From contig QVOM02000103.1 of assembly GCA_003586115.2 (NCBI GenBank), positions 2,108,001 to 2,172,000 of the forward strand: a stretch of 64,000 nt of DNA, given 5' to 3'. This DNA comes from Salvator merianae. Taxonomy: Eukaryota > Chordata > Lepidosauria > Squamata > Teiidae. The position numbers and the translations under genes were made by a program. Below are positions 1 to 10,662 of the stretch, one piece after another; position 1 is the stretch's first letter; every line of letters starts with the position of its first letter. The notes beneath the pieces were generated by a model. The model made no database searches and had not been told where the DNA came from. It saw only the letters and a program-made list of their open reading frames with translations.

Positions 1-52
1 CCCCTCCCAAAAAAACCCCTCTTAAATTGTTACCTACATTTCAATACATGCT

Positions 53-592
53 GCTGTTCAGTTGTTCAGTTTTATCCAACTCTTTATGAGTCCATGGACC
101 ACAGCACACCAAGCCTCTCTTGCCACCACTGCCCCACAAAGTCTGCCCAAGTTCATGTTGGCCTTGTGGTTAGCATGTCAGACTCTTGTCTGGAACTCTC
201 CTGGTTCAAGTCTGCACTCTGCATGAAGCCAGCTGGGTGACCTTGGTCTCGTCACAGCTCCATTCTGAGTTCTCACGGCCCCACCTACTTCACAAGGTGT
301 CTGTTGTGGGGAGAAGCATAGGAGGTTTGTCAGCTGCTTTGAGTCCCCTCAAAGTGAGAAAAGCAGGGTACAAAAACCAACTCTTCTTCTTCAGGTTTGC
401 TGTTTCCATGACAACATCCATCCATCTCCTCCTCTGCTGTCCCCTTCTCTTTTTGCTTTCAATCTTTTCCAGCAACAGGGTCTTTTCCAAAGAGTCTTAC
501 CTTCACATTTTGTAGCCAAAATATTTGAGCTTCAGCTTCAGTATTTGTCCTTCCAGGGAACAGTCAGGGCTGATTTCCTTTAGTATGCTCAT
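53..592 (-). mobile_element. Bov-B (RTE) LINE 3'-end fragment, split by a SINE
   Basis: Read on the plus strand this is the reverse complement of a Bov-B 3' end: the tail around 'gttcagttgttcagttt', then phrases typical of the family such as 'ccttctctttttgctttcaa' and 'gggtcttttccaaagagtct'. The second Bov-B copy at 45.7-47.9 kb has the same order of phrases. The copy is interrupted at about 158-392 by a tRNA-type SINE. Only the last ~300 bases of the LINE remain, so no reverse transcriptase motif is present. No target duplication was found. Confidence 0.85.
158..392 (+). mobile_element. tRNA-derived squamate SINE inserted in Bov-B
   Basis: The 5' part looks like a tRNA pol III promoter: an A-box-like stretch 'tggttagcatgtc' at 167-179 and a B box 'ggttcaagtct' at 203-213. 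The 3' part has the squamate SINE tail: 'gctttgagtcccctc', 'gagaaaagcagggtac', then 'aaccaactcttcttcttc'. The copies at 44.2 and 46.2 kb end in the same tail but differ in the body. This is probably a Sauria/Squam-type SINE; the exact subfamily is not assigned. It lies in the plus direction within a minus-strand Bov-B fragment, so it is the younger insertion. A 109-aa frame beginning inside it is chance. Confidence 0.85.
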
Positions 593-1500
593 TTATGGAA
601 AAAAAGATTTAGGCAATTGACGTGGAAGCTTGTTTGAAACATAATTGAGTTTCTCCTATCTAATAAAAAATGACAGTTAACAGTATTTATTTTCCATTTA
701 TATCTTAGTAGACAACATAATACAATTCTGTTTTGTCATTAGCTTTGGAATCTGAGGCTCTTTTTCACAGTAATTTGAGGTACTGGATTTGGATTGTTCT
801 GAACTAAGTCAAACAGGCCAGTGTCTTCCCTCTCCCCATTGATCTGAATGAGCTAAATTTGTCTTCAGGTTTAAGTGATTAAAATGATTTATGACCCTAA
901 TGTGACATTAACATATTAAAATAGTTCTGGAAACCAGTTGATAGGACTCAATTTAAGATGAATAGAGTACTAAACAAAAGCTTGAGTATAATAGGCATGT
1001 TGTAAACATGATAGCAAAGATGAAAGTATGATAAAAGTCAATTAAACTATTCTCCTATTCATAGAATAAAATATTTAGTAAATACATAGTATTTTTAAAT
1101 ACATACACAAGATGAATGATCCTTAAAATTTTGTCATATAGAAAGATGATCATGGATTTAAATATTACTATTCTGAGAAATAAGTACTGTTAAGCCAATT
1201 AAACATAGGTGTGACCAAGATTCTAGTTGGTTCTAGCATGGTGTAATTTTGCTTGAAAAACTTTATTCTTACATTTTGCTCATGTATATAAAAAAAAGTA
1301 ACCTAAAACTTCAGTTATATTCTAACAGACTAAGGAGGTTGACTAAGAGATATCTTTCTTGAAAAGGAAAGAGGTAAATAAAACTGTTAATTCTGCAATT
1401 TCAGCCTTTTAAGATTTTATATGGAGCAGTTCTAAACTCCTCTCCACTAGTCTGAGTGGAATTAGGTTATACATAAGTCTTGACTACTTGATTAAATGGA
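593..1500. other. AT-rich intergenic DNA, nothing recognised
   Basis: No open frame of note, no terminal repeats and no family phrase that I recognise. Many short A and T runs. Confidence 0.6.
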
Positions 1501-1656
1501 AGTCCCGACTAACTGTTTAGTCTTTGGCCTGTCATCTGCACATGAGTGTGAACTTCAGCAGGCTCCGGGCCCTGTCATTGGATTGGGCTAGATCTCAACA
1601 TCAAGGTCTACGAGCACCAGGGGCAGCATACTGGACCTTGAAGTAATGCAAACAAC

Positions 1657-1836
1657 GGCCCTTTCTGCACTTGGCCTTATTCCAGATTATATCTTGGAAT
1701 AGGGATCTGCCACCTGCATACTACTATGAACTATGGCAGGCCCCACCTGGGCCCTGCTATAATCTGCACTAGTGTGTGGATAGCAGGTCCCTATTCTGGG
1801 ATATAGTCCAGAATAAAGCCAAGTGCAGAAAGGGCC
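1657..1836 (+). mobile_element. 180-bp palindromic MITE, family A, copy 1
   Basis: Long terminal inverted repeats: the left end reads 'ggccctttctgcacttggcc' and the right end is close to its reverse complement, 'agccaagtgcagaaagggcc'. The interior is also partly palindromic ('gatctgcc...' against 'ggcaggtccctattctggga'). Non-coding and non-autonomous. It sits inside a larger GGCC-ended element. No clear target duplication (aac/ata at the two edges). Three more copies occur in this window. Confidence 0.9.
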
Positions 1837-2345
1837 ATAGTGTCCCCATAGCCTGGTATACCACAGTGGCATTCCAGGAAGAGATGCTGGAAGTTGATCT
1901 GGCCCCAAAATGCCCAGGCAGAAACTGTGAAGGCTGGGAACTTACTTTCCTGACCTTCAGAGCTTCAATGCTGTTTTCAAGGACTCTCCAGAGGCAGTGG
2001 ACATGGCTGGAGTGGAACAGGCCATCTGAATGTGAACAGCTCTGTTCTTCTCCAGCAGCAAACTGTCCCAGCATGGAATGGGTTGCTTGCTCTGATATAG
2101 GGTGTTTTGATAACTGTGGCCCTTTCTGCACTTGGCCTTATGCCATATTATATCCTGGAATACGGATCTGCCACCTGCATGCTACTATGAACTATAACAG
2201 GCCCCACCTGGGGCCTGCTATAATCTGCACTAGCGTGTGGATAGCAGATCCCTATTCTGGGATATAATCCAGAATAAAGCCAAGTGCAGACAGGGCCTGT
2301 GATAGTAAATGTGGAAAGGTAAGTGATGGTAAGTGTGGAAAGGCT
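1837..2345. mobile_element. GGCC-ended non-autonomous DNA element (family B), host of two MITEs
   Basis: Between and after the two family A MITEs lie phrases shared with copies near 16.6, 44.8 and 49.7 kb: 'ctgtcccagcatgga', 'ggaacaggcca', and a terminal 'aagtgtggaaaggc' at ~2328-2341. The shared end is the reverse complement of the 'ggcctttccacac' type terminus of the family. The left edge is unclear and may lie near 1500. The 163-aa plus frame at 1776-2267 runs across this element and both MITEs and is not a gene. Confidence 0.6.
2118..2297 (+). mobile_element. 180-bp palindromic MITE, family A, copy 2
   Basis: Same terminal inverted repeats as the copy at 1657 and visibly the same sequence in between, including 'atagcagatccctattctgg'. 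The edges are 'tgt|ggccc' and 'gggcc|tgt', suggesting a 3-bp target duplication, but this could be chance. Nested in the family B element with copy 1 only 280 bases away. Confidence 0.9.
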
Positions 2346-2539
2346 CATAGGTGTAACAGAAGGGTAATTAGTTTGCTCCTTATATGTGCATAGCTCCTAG
2401 GTGGTAGTCCATTTTGGAACACACTGCAAACAGGTTGCTGAGGTCACAGGAAGTTAGAAGTGTCAATGAAATTCTTATGCCAGGAAATATTGTCATAGAT
2501 AAAGTGTAGCAAGCACTTAAGCTCTGTAGCTCAGATTCA

Positions 2540-3075
2540 GAAGACTTTATTTCTGAATAAAGTCTTTGTATCCTACCCTGTACTGACTCATGGTAGGTTA
2601 GAACAATAAAAACAGAATGTAAAATACATATACTAAAGCAGTAACAGTGCCTGAAAGTGGAGAGGAGAAGCTGTTTCCTTAGCCAAAGTCAAAGGTAAAT
2701 AGGTGCATCTTCACTGCTCTCCTAAAGATGTAAAGTAAACATGCCTGATGCACCTCAGGGAGGAGACTGTTTCATAGTCTGGAAGCTAACACTGAAGAAG
2801 CCCTATCCCATGTGCCCACCCCTCTACCTAGTGAAGGTGATGGTTCAACCAGGAGGACTTCATCTGCAGATCTTAAGGCATGGGCAGGTCAATGTGGGAG
2901 AAGACATTACTTTAGGTATTTGTGGCCCAAGCCAGTTAAGGCCTTATAGGTTAAATTGGGCTCAGTAGCTAATTGACAGTCAATGCAGCTTTTTTAAGAA
3001 CAGCATAATAAGCATCCAGTCAACCAGTCAGCAGTCTTGCTGCTGCATCTGCACTAATTTAGGGGAAAAATACAT
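2540..3075 (+). repeat. LINE-like (L2/CR1-type?) reptile repeat, copy 1
   Basis: Begins with the phrase set 'ctaccctgtactgactcatgg', 'gtaacagtgcctgaaag', continues with 'ccctatcccatgtgcccacc', 'cagatcttaaggcatgggc', and ends near 'cagtcaatgcagctttttt'. Parts of the same series recur at 15.5-17.2, 35.0, 43.4, 53.0 and 58.1 kb. I know this as a common interspersed reptile repeat, probably the non-coding part of a LINE. No reverse transcriptase motif is seen here. Reading frames through it carry no domain. Confidence 0.55.
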
Positions 3076-3929
3076 CTGTGGTTCCAGTCCCACTGCCTCT
3101 CCAGCTCCCAGAGGGAGGCTGTGAGTTTTCCCACCCTTGTGGGGAGATTTCAACATGTCCTGGTACATTGCTTTGACTATCACCTGTGCACTAGCTTCTC
3201 TGAGCTTTGGGCTGTGAATGTATTGGATAATTTGTTGATGTGACAATGCAACCCACCCTGGAAACATTTCTTGCCTTCCCTTATCACCCACACAAGCCTC
3301 TACAAATGTACAGGTACAACATAAAAATGAAACAGAATAAGGTAAAAAATATGCTTTTGGTGCTGTTAAAAGCACTCTACAAAAAGTGCCGGTTACAAAG
3401 CCTGCAGTCCATATTTACCACAAGATTTCTCTTTACATGTGATTTCACTGCTGTGGATGCTCTTTAAACCTGCTTTTAAACTTGTGGTAGTGAAGCCCTA
3501 AAATTCAACAGATATAAAGATATGTATTTGGCAAAAAGTCCAATCTACTTCCTTTTAATTTTAAGAAGAGAAGCTTTGCACAAAACAGGCAATTAATGAA
3601 GGAAAGTTTAAACATCTTCTACAAGTGGTATATTCTGCCCCAAGCCACCTGGGAAAACTGATTATTCTACGATCTTTAATTCTACAGTCCTATAAATTTA
3701 GAACATTGTCAGGGACCTCCTCCCTGGAGCAAACTCTGCAGAACCCCCAGATTTTTAGGATACTTCAGGCGGCCTCCAGAGCAAAAGAAAACCTTTTGGG
3801 ATAGAAATATACCCCAAGTACAAATCAGCGTACTTTCCGACAGCACAATTTTTAAAATGCTTTTTGAAGCCCTCCTTGCAGGTCTATGTTCATCCAAAGG
3901 TAAGGTGCTTTATTAGTTTGATTGATAAC
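3076..3929. other. Unique DNA, nothing recognised
   Basis: No terminal repeats, no coding signal and no recognised repeat phrase. Confidence 0.5.
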
Positions 3930-4127
3930 TAATATCATTGGAACAGGTTACTCAGTCATTGGAACAGGTTACCACAGGAGGTGTTGGGCTCTCCTTTGCT
4001 GGAGGTCTTCAAGGAGAGGCTGGACGGAGTTTTGTCTGGGATGCTTTAGTGAATCCTGCATTGAGCAGGGGGTTGGACTCGATGACCCTGGAGGTCCCTT
4101 CCAACTCTATGATTCTATGATTCTATG
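3930..4127 (+). mobile_element. CR1 LINE, 3' terminal fragment
   Basis: Shows the classical CR1 3' end: 'gctggaggtcttcaaggaga', 'ggctggac', 'cctgcattgagcagggggtt', 'ggtcccttccaactctatga', finishing in the octamer-type terminal repeat 'attctatgattctatg'. Strongly 5' truncated (about 200 bases). At the 5' edge the phrase 'cattggaacaggttac' is present twice in tandem. Confidence 0.93.
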
Positions 4128-4652
4128 TATGTAGCATATAAATTTTGAGTAAGGTGCTCATTTCTTTTGAGACTTGATGGTTCTACAGTGGGGTGGCTCC
4201 TTTGAAACCTCCTGCAATTATACCTTTTTAAAACAAACAAACAAACACCTTCATATCTTGTAAATACATTGACATCAAATTGAGTTGTTCCTGGAACTTT
4301 TAGGTTTTCTTCATAGTATTAAATTTACTGGTCTGTAAATTAAAGGTTTTGGGTTAACAAAAAGGTTAATATATTCTGTTTGGGTTAGTAGCAGACTGTT
4401 TCCTTAACTATTCAACTCTAGCAATCAAAGGGGAAAAGGCATACACCTATCTCATAAACTGATTTTTTTATTAATTTTGTTAACACACTCTAATAATGGA
4501 GTTGAAATCTAATCCACAGCAGGTGAATTCACTTGTAGTTGAAAACAAACCAGCCACCTCTGAAGTGGCTTAGAAACAGCCTGGATGTGATTCACAGCTG
4601 GGATTTCTCACATGCCCATCTGCCCCTCGTCCCTCTCATGGACATTCTAAAG

Positions 4653-5003
4653 CTGCCATGACACATGGCAAACAAGCAGCTCAGAAGCACCCTTTGAAGT
4701 GCTATTTTTGCTGCATGTGAACACAACCTTAGAAACAGGATGATATGGCAGTTGTGTTCTCATCCCTTCCCTAACCCCCCTTTTCTAGGCCAGAATATTC
4801 ATGAGAAGCAGTAAGGGTAGACTGGTATGTGAATGATCCCATCTGTGAACCTGCTCTAAGGTGCCCAGAAACACTTTTTATGTCATGCAAATGCAGCCAA
4901 AGTTAGAAAAAATGGATTAGATGTGGGAAGAGAACACAAATGCCACATGCTACTGTCTTTAAGGTGCTTTTGAACTGTTTGTTTGTGCTATGTGTGAAGG
5001 CAG
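4653..5003 (+). mobile_element. Fold-back MITE family C, copy 1
   Basis: Ends are inverted repeats: 'ctgccatgacacatggcaaa' on the left and, on the right, a stretch whose reverse complement starts 'ctgccttcacacatagc'. Inside are 'cagctcagaagcaccctttg' and its counterpart 'aaggtgcttttgaactgttt'. Copies at 9.2, 14.7 and 63.6 kb share the layout. No coding capacity. It abuts the L1 fragment directly. Confidence 0.75.
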
Positions 5004-5731
5004 TTTCATTTTCCTTTTGTATATCTGGATGAAGATGAAGAAAATGTCAGAGTTAAAGAAATACATTTTAAAATGGTTTTTAAGTGGTATATAACTCCTG
5101 TAAAATTGGCAAAAATTAGCCCTGATAAATCAAATAAGTGTTGGAGAGGATGTGGAGTTAAAGGATGCATATGTGGTGGCATTGTAAGAAAATAAATAAA
5201 TTTTGGAACCAATAGACAATCAGTAATATACTAAAATGGATTGCTCAATGACAATAGAGTTAAAATGCTAAAATTGTTTAAGCAGAGTAATAAAAGGATA
5301 AAAAATAAAATGATAATTAATATACTGTTATCTGTAACCCAATTGATAATTGCTCAACAATGGAAAAAAGCTGAGAAATTAACACTGAAAGTGTGATATA
5401 ATAAATTGTTGGAGATTGTACTTGATATAATTACTGAGAGAAAAAAGTAATCTTCAAAGAATTATAGGAAAAGAGTCTTCAGTACAGATATGGAAACCAC
5501 TGTTTGAAACCATTCCAAATATAAAAACATTTTTCCCAGAAGTAAAAGTTTTTACTTTGGCTAAAGTAAATAAGATCTTATTACAATAACAGTTAGAATT
5601 ATTCTTTGTGAAATATATCATGAGATTGCTCTGTACTGAATCTATTATTTAATATGTATCATTATTGACTGTAACCATGCCTCTGTAAACCACTCCCCCC
5701 AGAAAAAAAAGAAAAAGAAAGAAAAAGAAAA
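5004..5731 (+). mobile_element. L1 LINE, 5'-truncated ORF2 tail and 3' UTR
   Basis: Translation at about 5060-5190 gives residues like the C-terminal end of L1 ORF2: 'MVFKWYITPVKLAKI' followed by a cysteine-rich 'CWRGCGVKG' stretch, the start of the CCHC knuckle, then 'CKKINKFW' in another frame. The remainder is A-rich and full of stops, as expected for a decayed ORF2 end and 3' UTR. The copy ends in an impure poly(A), aaaaaaaagaaaaagaaag, at ~5703-5731. It belongs to a different, more diverged L1 lineage than the copy at 17.6 kb. Confidence 0.8.
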
Positions 5732-8700
5732 TGCCAGGTCCAAATCTCTCCAAGATACTAATCTTAAAGTCTCTGAATGTGTACTACTCATTTCAATTAT
5801 ATTAGCAACAGTATATACAAATCTAAGAATTTATTTCTTAGATTTGAAGAGTAGTGAAAGTATAAACAGCAGGATCCTTTCTTCAAAAGTCTAATCTGAA
5901 GGCAAAATCTGCATGAATACTGGCAAATGAAATATGTTGGTAGGACAAGAAAGAAAAATGCCTTTATTCCTTGAACATTAAGACAGATGTTGAATATTAG
6001 CAGCAGTAGTTGGACTGCTAAAGGACTACTAAATGTTATGGCAGACTAGCTAAGCAAGTGTTTTGTAACATTCTTTACTATGAAGAATGTAGGACAGGCA
6101 ACCAGATTATGAGGTGATGGTATTTAGGGAGGTGATAGGAGAATAGAATCAGATAGAGGTGAGAAGAAATTTAGATCTAGGACTAATTTACAGTTTACAA
6201 ATAAGTCACCAGATGGCATACACCAGAGAGTTCTTGAAAGGTCTTAAAGAAGTCTGATGTCAAGTTGCTGATCTCCTAACCAAAAATACATGTCATTCAA
6301 ATGGTTCTCCTTATCAAATGACTGGAAAATAGCCAACAGAATGTAATCTTGTGAAAAAGAATCTACATTACGTGTGTAGGCACCTCCCCCAAACTACCTA
6401 ATGTGTGTGCAAGCAGATTAATAGAAGCGATAAGAACTATTATGAAGAAGTTTTGCTAAGGACGTTTAAACATGGCTTCTGTAAAGAGCCCTGTTGCCTC
6501 AAGCTTTTGAAGTGGGGTGTGAAAGCATGAGGTTTGAGGTGATCTAATAGACATTACTGAACTCTGGAAACACCTTAGGAAACAAAGCATAAAAGTGTGA
6601 CTCTTCACAGTAACTTATTAGATAAACAACAGAATGGAATTATTAATACTGTAGTGTGTTTCCACAGGATCTGTCTTTGGACCAGTGATTTTTAGATAAT
6701 TAGTAAATCATAAATGATTAATAGTCAGGGGCCCTGGTTTGATCAATATGCAATAGCAGTGAAAAATACATATTCACTATTATCAGGGGTATAACAAGGA
6801 TGGTGAGGTCCCCATCAAAGAAAGCATGGTATTCCTTATGTCATGCAGACTAAGATGAAGAACAAGAACAGAGAGGGCAATTGCATGTATAATTTACTGT
6901 GGACTTGAGCCACCTATGCTCTGTGGAGTCACATTAAAAACTCATGACCTGCACGCAACCCATTACATTCCTAATACACTGTTTTTACAGAGTGTATTTT
7001 GTCTAATTATAGTCCTTTTTTACCCCCAGTTAATCCAGTTTACTGTGTCTGGAGAAGACCTTCCCTTGGAGAGGGAGGAGGCTTTCCTCTTTTTTGATGT
7101 GGCCAATCACAGCACTGATGGGCTGGACCCCTGCTGGTAAACCCTGGGAAATGACTCTGAGGATGCTTGTGTTCTCATTATCATAGTTTGGAGAGACAGA
7201 AGCAGCAGAGGTCACTTACCCACACTGTTTTTTGCCTGGCACAGTTAAGTGTTGGTCAGAAAATGGCCAACTTCTGTGGCCATTTCCTGTCCATTGCTTA
7301 ATTACATAGGAAGGGTGGGAGCACTAGGCATGCATGAATCCTGCAAAGCAAGGGCCCTTTTTGAAGGCTATGAAGATATTGCCATTTGTTCAAAGTCTTC
7401 TTAGGAACTTCCTGACAGTATTGATATTTTTTGCTTTAAGAAAATGGAATCCTGAACTGGGTAACACTGGATCTGATCTAACAGATCTCGTGATCTTAAT
7501 AGTGCATGGAATCCCCATTTAACTTGCACATGGCTGTTTTGCTATCTCATATATAATAATAACAAGAGAAAGTCAGATGAGTTACAGCTGTATATGCAGA
7601 ATATTACTGTGAACTCTCTTTGAACTGGCACTAAGGCTCCAGTTACGCTTAAATTATACCTCCCACTTCAAAACACATTCTGCCTGAAATATAGTGTTAG
7701 GGATAGAACACACCAGAAATAGTTAATGCACATCCTGTAAGCTTGTTCTCTCACACCAAAACATATACTGTTTGTAATGGCTTGTTCTATCAGCTTCCAC
7801 AGGACCTCAAAAACCTTTCCCTACCAGTGTAATGATTGGTCTTCGAAATCTGTAGATCTCCAACAGTTTTTCTCCATTTTTCTCTTCTATGCTTTTGTGG
7901 AAAGGGGCAGGTTTCCCTGATGTCCACTCCAGCATGAAGGAGTATTTGGTGACAGTCTGCTGATCAGGTACTATTTATGTTTGCAGGACAAAAACAAGGA
8001 GGAAATTGCATTCTGACAGCATTTAGTTTGTCTGTGTCTTTGCCAGAGAATGGTTGTGTTAAGAACAGCGCCAACAGACTTTTCCTAGCATTGAGGCTGG
8101 AAGTGGAATAGTAGTCGGTGTGTATTTCCGCAACTCTCTCTACAAGCAGTGCTGATACTTCTGCAGCTGAAAGCCACATATATAAGCAGCTTGTTTTATT
8201 TTTATGTTTTACACACACACACAAAGCTCTGTTTTATAGAGAACTCTTATAACTGCAAACTAATAACAACAACAAAAATGCCTCAAGTTTGGATCATTTT
8301 CCTTCCCACATTTGGCTGCAAATATGGGGGTTACACCACTGTAACCAATTGATTTTCTTACCAAAAAAAATAAAAAGAAGAGGATTTCCCCTCACCCTGC
8401 CTTTTCATGAATTTTCAATGAATTTTCATTGCTCTTTTTAGCATGTATGTGTTTATGTCAGCCATTAAACTAGGAATTTTACAATCTCCCCTTTTTTTGG
8501 TTTTGAATATGTGGAATATTTTTAAAGCAACATAACATCAGTAACTTGCTACAGTTTTGTGAATCTGGTCAGTATACAGTGTGATTCTCATCCCTGGGTG
8601 AGGTAGGCTAATATTCTATTGGTTAAATCATTTCTCCACTTCTTATAACTGTCTGCCATCAGTTTATATTGTTAATCTAAATGCCTACCGCTTTAAATTA

Positions 8701-9223
8701 CCACCAGTCATTATGCTGTAGCGAAAGAACAGCTATTATACAGAACACATTTCTGGCAATTCTAATGGTTATGAGCTCACGAGATGATGGTTTTTATACT
8801 TCATCAAATATAATAATTATTTATTCTAGCATTATAGCTCTGTATGACTTATACAGCTGGTCTGTCTGCTGAATGACAGAGGAATATGTTATGCCACAGG
8901 CCCTACATAGCGGTAGTGTGCATAAATCTAAAACGTAGGTCAGTGTAAGTGTTCTTGATACAGTTTTATTATTTTGTGATTAGATTTATGAAAAAAAATG
9001 GATTTCAAAGCAACAACCTTTTATTAGTCTTAAGTGTAAATGCAAAAACTTTGTATATACTTTGTGGCATTATCTCCACACAAATGGGGAAGATCTCAGC
9101 AGATGTGGGAAATTCACAAAACTTGTGTACCATATAATGTTGAGGGCTAGAGGTGTGCAAGGACATAGACAAAATTTAAGATGAAACCAGAGAGCTTAAC
9201 TGAGGACTGAGGAGAGAGTAAGA
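5732..9223. other. Mostly unique AT-rich DNA
   Basis: I see no gene and no recognisable transposon. There is a short (AC) run at ~8208-8222 and a repeated 'tgaattttca' at ~8407-8430. Frames up to 86 codons occur and have no family resemblance. Confidence 0.5.
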
Positions 9224-9454
9224 CTGTGTTTATACACAGTGAAAAGAACCATACATACCCCAAAGATGGTTCAGAGGAGATAACTATCACATACCAGTAT
9301 TTCCCTTCCACCTCTAATGCACATTGAAGGCCAGAAAGTGTATTCTAAAGTGCATTAGAGGTGGGTCTGAGTGGGATGAGAACTTCAGCTGTCACACTAC
9401 CAACTTCAAGATGCTTTTAAGCTATTTTGGGGGGTTTGCTGTGTGTAAACGCAC
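9224..9454 (+). mobile_element. Fold-back MITE family C, copy 2
   Basis: Left end 'ctgtgtttatacacagtgaa'. The right end 'gctgtgtgtaaacgcacc' is its approximate inverse. The core is palindromic: 'cacctctaatgcacattgaa' and 'aagtgcattagaggtggg' face each other. Non-coding. Confidence 0.8.
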
Positions 9455-10182
9455 CTGACACTAGTCTTGTGATAAAGCTGCTGTTTATAAGGCAGATGGG
9501 AAGTGCTTGAAAGGAATATTATGCAGTGAAAAGGTTCATGTTTCATAAAATAACAGGGATGAAGAAAGACAAGGTCCATGTATGGATAAGCATTGCAAAT
9601 CCAGAATCAATACAGGGTTAATACAGCAGTTAGATATTAAGAGAAAAGAACAACAAGAAATAAACAGGTTTCAGAAGACAGGGCATTTAAGGACAGTCTG
9701 TGATTTCAACATGAAGAGCTTCATCAGAAATGCAGAAATCCAGCAGGTTGGCAGCTAGAACACAAGCAGGAAGTCAGGGAAAGACAGCAACAAGGTGGGA
9801 TGCAGAGTAGCTGTTGAATGATGCCAGAATACTGAATTCAAAGGTAGCCTGTCCTCTTACAGCATTTTCTACTCCTAGAACTGGATGGAGGAAGGTGTAA
9901 AGGAACATGGTAAAGAACAGCAGCTACTGGTGCTCCAGTCAGAGCTCCTGCATTCCTTTGTGTGCTTGTATAATGGCTTCACCCTGTGCCAAACTCACAA
10001 TACCACTTGCTGCTCAGATAAGGCAGGTAATGCCAAAGTATACTACAGGCATGGCAGATGATAACTTTGTGGAAGGGGACCACAAAACTAGTGAAAATTG
10101 AGTATGCTCAGTGACCACAGAAAGTTGACTAAATGTAGTGGTAAATAACAGGAATGGAAAATCAGGTGAGAGAGAGACTTTG
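9455..10182. other. Unique DNA, nothing recognised
   Basis: No recognised repeat phrase and no coding domain. Confidence 0.45.
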
Positions 10183-10662
10183 CGCCTTTCTACACTGAAA
10201 GCCCTGTGGTATGAACCAGTAGGTCTAGACCAGCCAGAACTGCTGGTACCGACAATGCAAAGGTGTGGTCTGGAACAGTACCATCTGTATGATATTGCTG
10301 GTTTAGCATCCCCCACCCCAGTCCCAAAGCTCATGCAAGCTTTGTGGCCTGACTCTGAGGGCTAGGAACAACAGTTCCTAACTTTGGAACCTCTGGGGAA
10401 CTCATTTTGGTGGTGGGTTTTGGTGCACCACTGAAATTGATCCCCCACTAATCTTGAACACAGGAATCTTTTGCATGCCTCTGTGTTCTGCACCAGGCCT
10501 GCTGGTAATCATGACCAGGGCTTCCTTGATTAGGACTATGCTCTGCGTAATGCAGATGGAGCATTCCAGTGGGAGCAGGGCCATACGGATCCACACTAAT
10601 AAGGCTCAGAAGAAGACTACGGGGCTCTTAGGTCTATACTAAAGGTACGTGCAGAAAGGGCC
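10183..10662. mobile_element. GGCC-ended non-autonomous DNA element, family B
   Basis: Left end 'gcctttctacactgaaag'. The right end 'acgtgcagaaagggcc' is its inverse. The interior shares 'ctcattttggtggtg' with the copy at 56.6 kb and 'gagcattccagtgggagc' with related copies. No transposase frame. A 106-aa minus frame and two ~65-codon frames across it are chance. Confidence 0.7.

Noticed and set aside
186..515. 109-codon frame near the window start
   Set aside because: It runs from the SINE into antisense Bov-B. No protein family matches.
1776..2267. 163-codon plus-strand frame
   Set aside because: It runs through one MITE, part of a family B element and a second MITE. A mirror frame exists on the minus strand because the MITEs are palindromic.
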